From Synchiropus splendidus (Eukaryota > Chordata > Actinopteri > Syngnathiformes > Callionymidae): 64,000 bases of DNA. This document shows, piece by piece, positions 60,031-64,000 of the stretch. Below the pieces are notes generated by a model. It saw only the letters and a list, made by a program, of their open reading frames with translations. It was not told where the DNA came from and did not search any database. The DNA lies in contig NC_071334.1 in NCBI RefSeq assembly GCF_027744825.2, forward strand, positions 30,257,937 through 30,321,936, written 5' to 3'. The stretch's first letter is position 1, and each line of letters opens with the position of its first letter. Both the position numbers and the translations under genes were made by a program.

Positions 60031-63000
60031 ATTCGGAATGATGAGATATAATCGTTTTTTCACCGAGTTAAATGACCAGCCTTTCTCAGGTGTCGTTTAT
60101 GTGGAGACAGAGCCGACTGGATCCGTCGCCGTTTTGGAGTCTGGTGCAGCATTCGTTAGCCACCTGAATCTGAAACTTTTTAAAACGTCCCAAGTGGAAA
60201 CTTTCATAAGTGCAGTGCTCTCTGTCTCGGAGTCCCACTACAAGCGGCCAGTATGTAAATATTTCACGGACACAGCAGAGTCTCAAGAGACTCACCAAAC
60301 TGCAACGTCTCACATCGAATTGACATAATAGTTGCTGCATTCTGCAGCTGAATTTTTTTTTTCAATTTCTTTTTGAAGAGGTGTATAAAAACCTGTCTGA
60401 ATTAAAATGATTCAATGGTTCATGTTTTCAGATCATGTACACTGAAGGTCTGCTAATACTACCTATTTAATCTCAATTCTAAAGCCTGAGACAGAGTCAT
60501 GGTTTCTCTGTGTCACACAAAACCCGCAGAGAACGGTGGTTTGTTTCTGTGTGACCACACCCCTTCTGATGCCATTGGTCACAGCAAGTGGACAGTCCCG
60601 ACTTGACTCGGAAACTGGAGTTGTCTGTGTGATCGATGTGTACGCAGAAGTGTCACCTTGAGATTCAACTGATCCGTCTGAGGTTGTGGTTTATAGAACT
60701 CTGTCCACAGATGTCACAAAGGGTGGTTTCACTTTCTTCCGTCCCAACTTGTCTGCTCTTCCCGTCTTGGACTTAATAAAGTATTATTTTCTTCATGAAC
60801 AGTGGAAAGCAAAATTCTTCTGTTAATGGCCACCTGGAACTCTAGTTCTAGAATAAGCTTTGTTTTGTCGGATTCATGTCTCTGGTTGGTTTAGGCTTTG
60901 TGGAGTCGAGGAGAATAATTTTGCAGTACTGTGTGTTCTGTTGCTGAAGAGTCTAAACTGATGAATCAGCAAGAAGAACTCTGTATCTGGACAAAAACAA
61001 AGAATGCTGAAAGAAGTGTAAAAGAGGGGCGTTTAAAGTGTCACCACTGCTCGGCCCTGATGAGTCTGGGAACCAGTCCCTGACCCACACTTGGTGGTTG
61101 AAGTTCTGTTTGGGGAAATGACATGCAGGAAAGACTGAGGAAAGAAAGTTCGGTAATCCTTTTGGAGACGTTGTTAGCAAGAGGACTTTTCTCTAGCTGT
61201 ACATCAAAATCACAAAATAAACTGCTGCAGTTTTTGACACTCAGCTCTTAACTGGCGTCCTGGACCTAATCTCTGTCTCACACATGTAAATGCAGCGCCT
61301 GGGTTAAGGATGAGGTCCGGGGTGAATCGGCTCGCACAGGAAATCATCTCACAAAGAGTTGCATTCCTCTCTGCCCCCGCCGTTTTTTCATATTGAGCGA
61401 TTTCCCCCTTCTCACTTTCTCATGCTAATTTTCTTATTTTGCTCTGTGAATACTTCCATTTCACGCTGTAGATGTTCCGTAACATCTTGTGACCCAGATC
61501 TATCTCCAGCATCCATGTTCTACTGTCATCCCAGAGGTTCCAGTCTGCCCTTCGCCTCCACCCCACCTGCCACCAGCTACTTGTTAGTCCTCCAGCATGC
61601 TCGTCCCACTAACCTGAGCCGCTCACTTATTCCACAGAGCGGATTAATACTTCCTGCAGGGCGAGCACCTCGCTGAAATAGACATGCACACTTCCCTCGA
61701 GCGTCTCCACAGATTAACCGTGCTTGTTGAGATTAAACCAATTTCACCACGATTAGAGCTTCCTGGTTGGGCTCTGGCTGCTCCACGTCCCCGCTATTAG
61801 CCTGCCGACTAAACCCCCACCAGCAGGCGCCGTACGATCGGAGGACTCAGGAGGGATTTGCTGTTATTGGGAGATAGGGCTGGTGAATTGTTCTTACACC
61901 TCATGATCACTCCTCATCACACTTTCACCTTACTTCTAGACTTTTTCAACCAATCTGACTTATTTTCTTCAAAGTACTGCCGCACGTATAAACACTGCTT
62001 TACAGCAGAGGCTTCTTCCAATGTAATAACCAACCACGGTGGGGTTAATAAAGCTGCAGCTTTTCAGTTCTCCGAAATCCTAGAGTATTTTGCAGATTCT
62101 TATGGGTTTTTGAGTGGCCTTTCTTCAGTGTGTCCCCATCAATTCACTAACTTCGTCTCATCACTCATTGCTGAGAGAAACAGCCAGAGAGTTTGTATTT
62201 GATGCACCAAATACCAATCATTTTACATCAGTTGGTTCATAAATTGCATGGTTTATTTGTCCCACAGAGGACTAATAATGCTGCATTTTTGTGTCAGTGT
62301 TGAAATAGGCACCCGAAAAAAAAAAAAAAAACCTATACCTGAACTATAAACAAGGCACTTCAAGAATCATTATGAGAAGAACAATAAATGTCAACATTAC
62401 TCTTCTTAATGTTGTATTTACTATCTTTTGCCTCCTGTATTGTTTTCTTTTTTGTAAAATAATTCATAGTATTTTCACCAGTAATTTAATATCCTGGATA
62501 ACAAAAAAACCTAAAAACGCACCTATAACTATCTGGTGTTATTTTACCATCATGCAGTAGGTGCAGAAAAAGCTCTTCAGATGATACAACGATCAATTGT
62601 TGTGTGTGAATAGAATTATAACTCTGCAAATTAACAAACACCTGTGTGTTTGTTCAATACATTTAGTGACTTTATTGCTTAATGCAGTTAAGTTAATAAC
62701 ATAGGGGTGGGACTTGCTTAAAAATGACATAAATAATTACAGGTTTTTATTTAATAAACTGCGATGAAGCACATTTAAAAAGTTGAATCTGTTCACAAAA
62801 GTTGGTGGAGTTGTTCCGGTCCTCTTTGCTGCAGCTCAATCTCATGCACTCTCCTTCATCTTGGTTGTTTTGGTTATGACACCACATTCTATAATGATGT
62901 GTTCAATAGGGTCATTAAAAAAAAAAATCGGTCAGTTTGACCCTCTTTAAATCATTGAAGTTAGCACCTTGAAGTTCCAGCCTAAGTCAGAGTACAACAT

Positions 63001-64000
63001 TCATGACTTCCTTTATCCTAGTCTATTGACTTTTTAATTTTTAGCCAGCTCAAAAGTGATCAAAACTTAATGTAAACTCTTGGGCCACTTTCTGTTTGGC
63101 TGCCTCCCTAACACACGCTCACACTCATGATTCACAAGCTCTCATCCCAACTTGATCAGGTGCTGTCAGTTCACACGCAACATTTCTACTCTGCCAGCGA
63201 GGAAAGCCCAGAGCGGAGGTCCGCGCCCGCTCTGATGAAAGCCAGAGACACAGAGGAGAAACTTGGCTCAACAACAGCAGAGTAAACAAACACAAATGAC
63301 CTTCATGCCGTCCCCAACACGCACGCGGTGCACTCACATTCGCTGGCAGTGATTTATAGGCCAATTAACAACAGGAATGATAGAGGTGGCATTTAAATGG
63401 TCTGAGCGCGGTTGAGCCGAGTGAGGTGTCGGGACAACTGGGGGTCCAGGCTGAAGCACAGGGCCATCATCCTGCGAACGCCTTCTCTCCTACGTTGAAT
63501 GTTGCTTTTCTGTACGTGTGTGCACTATTTTTATTCAATATTGTGCACTATTTTTATTATATATTTCCACACCCTGAGACAGACTAAACCCACCGTGAGA
63601 CACTCAAATATGAAGCTGTGGTTCTGTGCAACACTGAGGAGCAATTCTCATTCTCATAAACACCTATGGTGAATTTTCAAGCACATTCAGGATTAAGTTT
63701 TTGCAAATTTACTTGGCATTGCTCTGTTGAATGCTCAATATGTTTGTCATCAATTACATTCACTGATGCCACAGTATGACAAGGAGAAGTGTTGCCGAGT
63801 AAAAATGATGATTGTTTTCCATACATATTTCAATTGATGTAAATGACATTGAAAAACACATTGCAGTACAATACAATGTGTTGTTTTGCTTTTTCACGAG
63901 AACATTCAGTAAAAGGAAAGAAAGGACAGCAGAAGAAAATGAGAAATAAATAAGAATAATGACAGAGAAGAAGAATAGAATAAAAATGAAGATTAAATAA

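Larger units (their letters stand above)
58289..64000 (+). other. Shisa gene intron (continues past window end)
   Basis: At least 5.7 kb of intron. It holds a GT tract near 58707, a CA-flanked dispersed repeat (59160-59475), an hAT-like relic (59610-60030), an unexplained 108-codon plus-strand frame at 60002-60328, and compositionally complex segments at 61660-61870 and 63115-63420. I found no second Shisa coding exon. Confidence 0.55.

Noticed and set aside
1..64000. CRISPR arrays, bacterial operons, phage or viral genomes, tRNA or rRNA genes
   Set aside because: None seen by eye: repeats are microsatellites or eukaryotic transposon relics, and all recognised genes have spliceosomal introns.

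Overview
This is nuclear DNA from a ray-finned fish, most likely a percomorph teleost. All recognisable genes are vertebrate genes split by GT-AG introns, several introns are only about 70 bp, CA/GT microsatellites are frequent, and the dispersed repeats are of teleost type (a LINE reverse-transcriptase relic, hAT-like ends, short repeats flanked by CA tracts). No bacterial operon, CRISPR array, phage or viral genome was seen.

Layout. (1) 77-1768, plus strand: the last five coding exons of vps35l, scaffold of the Retriever/Commander endosomal recycling complex. (2) 3569-7240, minus strand: all nine coding exons of get4 (TRC35), a subunit of the BAG6-GET4-UBL4A tail-anchored-protein complex; the nine exons sum to exactly 323 codons plus a stop. 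vps35l and get4 are convergent. (3) 7241-8719: the divergent promoter interval between get4 and the next gene, with one unidentified exon-like segment and a poly(A) signal. (4) 8720-42459, plus strand: a complete mrtfa (mkl1) gene, the actin-sensing SRF coactivator. Nineteen coding exons join in phase to 1208 codons. A second, alternative first exon lies at 25752-25887. (5) 42460-56200: the mrtfa 3' UTR followed by a repeat-bearing intergenic region with a decayed LINE. (6) 56280 to the window end, plus strand: the 5' part of a Shisa-family AMPA-receptor auxiliary gene, best read as shisa8. Its signal peptide, cysteine-rich domain and transmembrane segment lie in one exon (57669-58288); the remaining exons lie beyond 64000.

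The genes do not form one pathway. From memory of human gene positions, VPS35L is on 16p, GET4 on 7p22, and MRTFA and SHISA8 both on 22q13, so the block looks like a fish linkage group that joins segments separate in human. Keeping MRTFA and SHISA8 together supports the orthology calls.

No undescribed molecular system is visible. The most interesting points are the alternative mrtfa promoter and N-terminus, a seven-nucleotide initiating coding segment for the long mrtfa form, a 42-bp tandem duplication that duplicates a get4 splice acceptor and would insert 14 residues in frame, an unidentified small exon between get4 and mrtfa, and several intergenic segments that look like regulatory elements.
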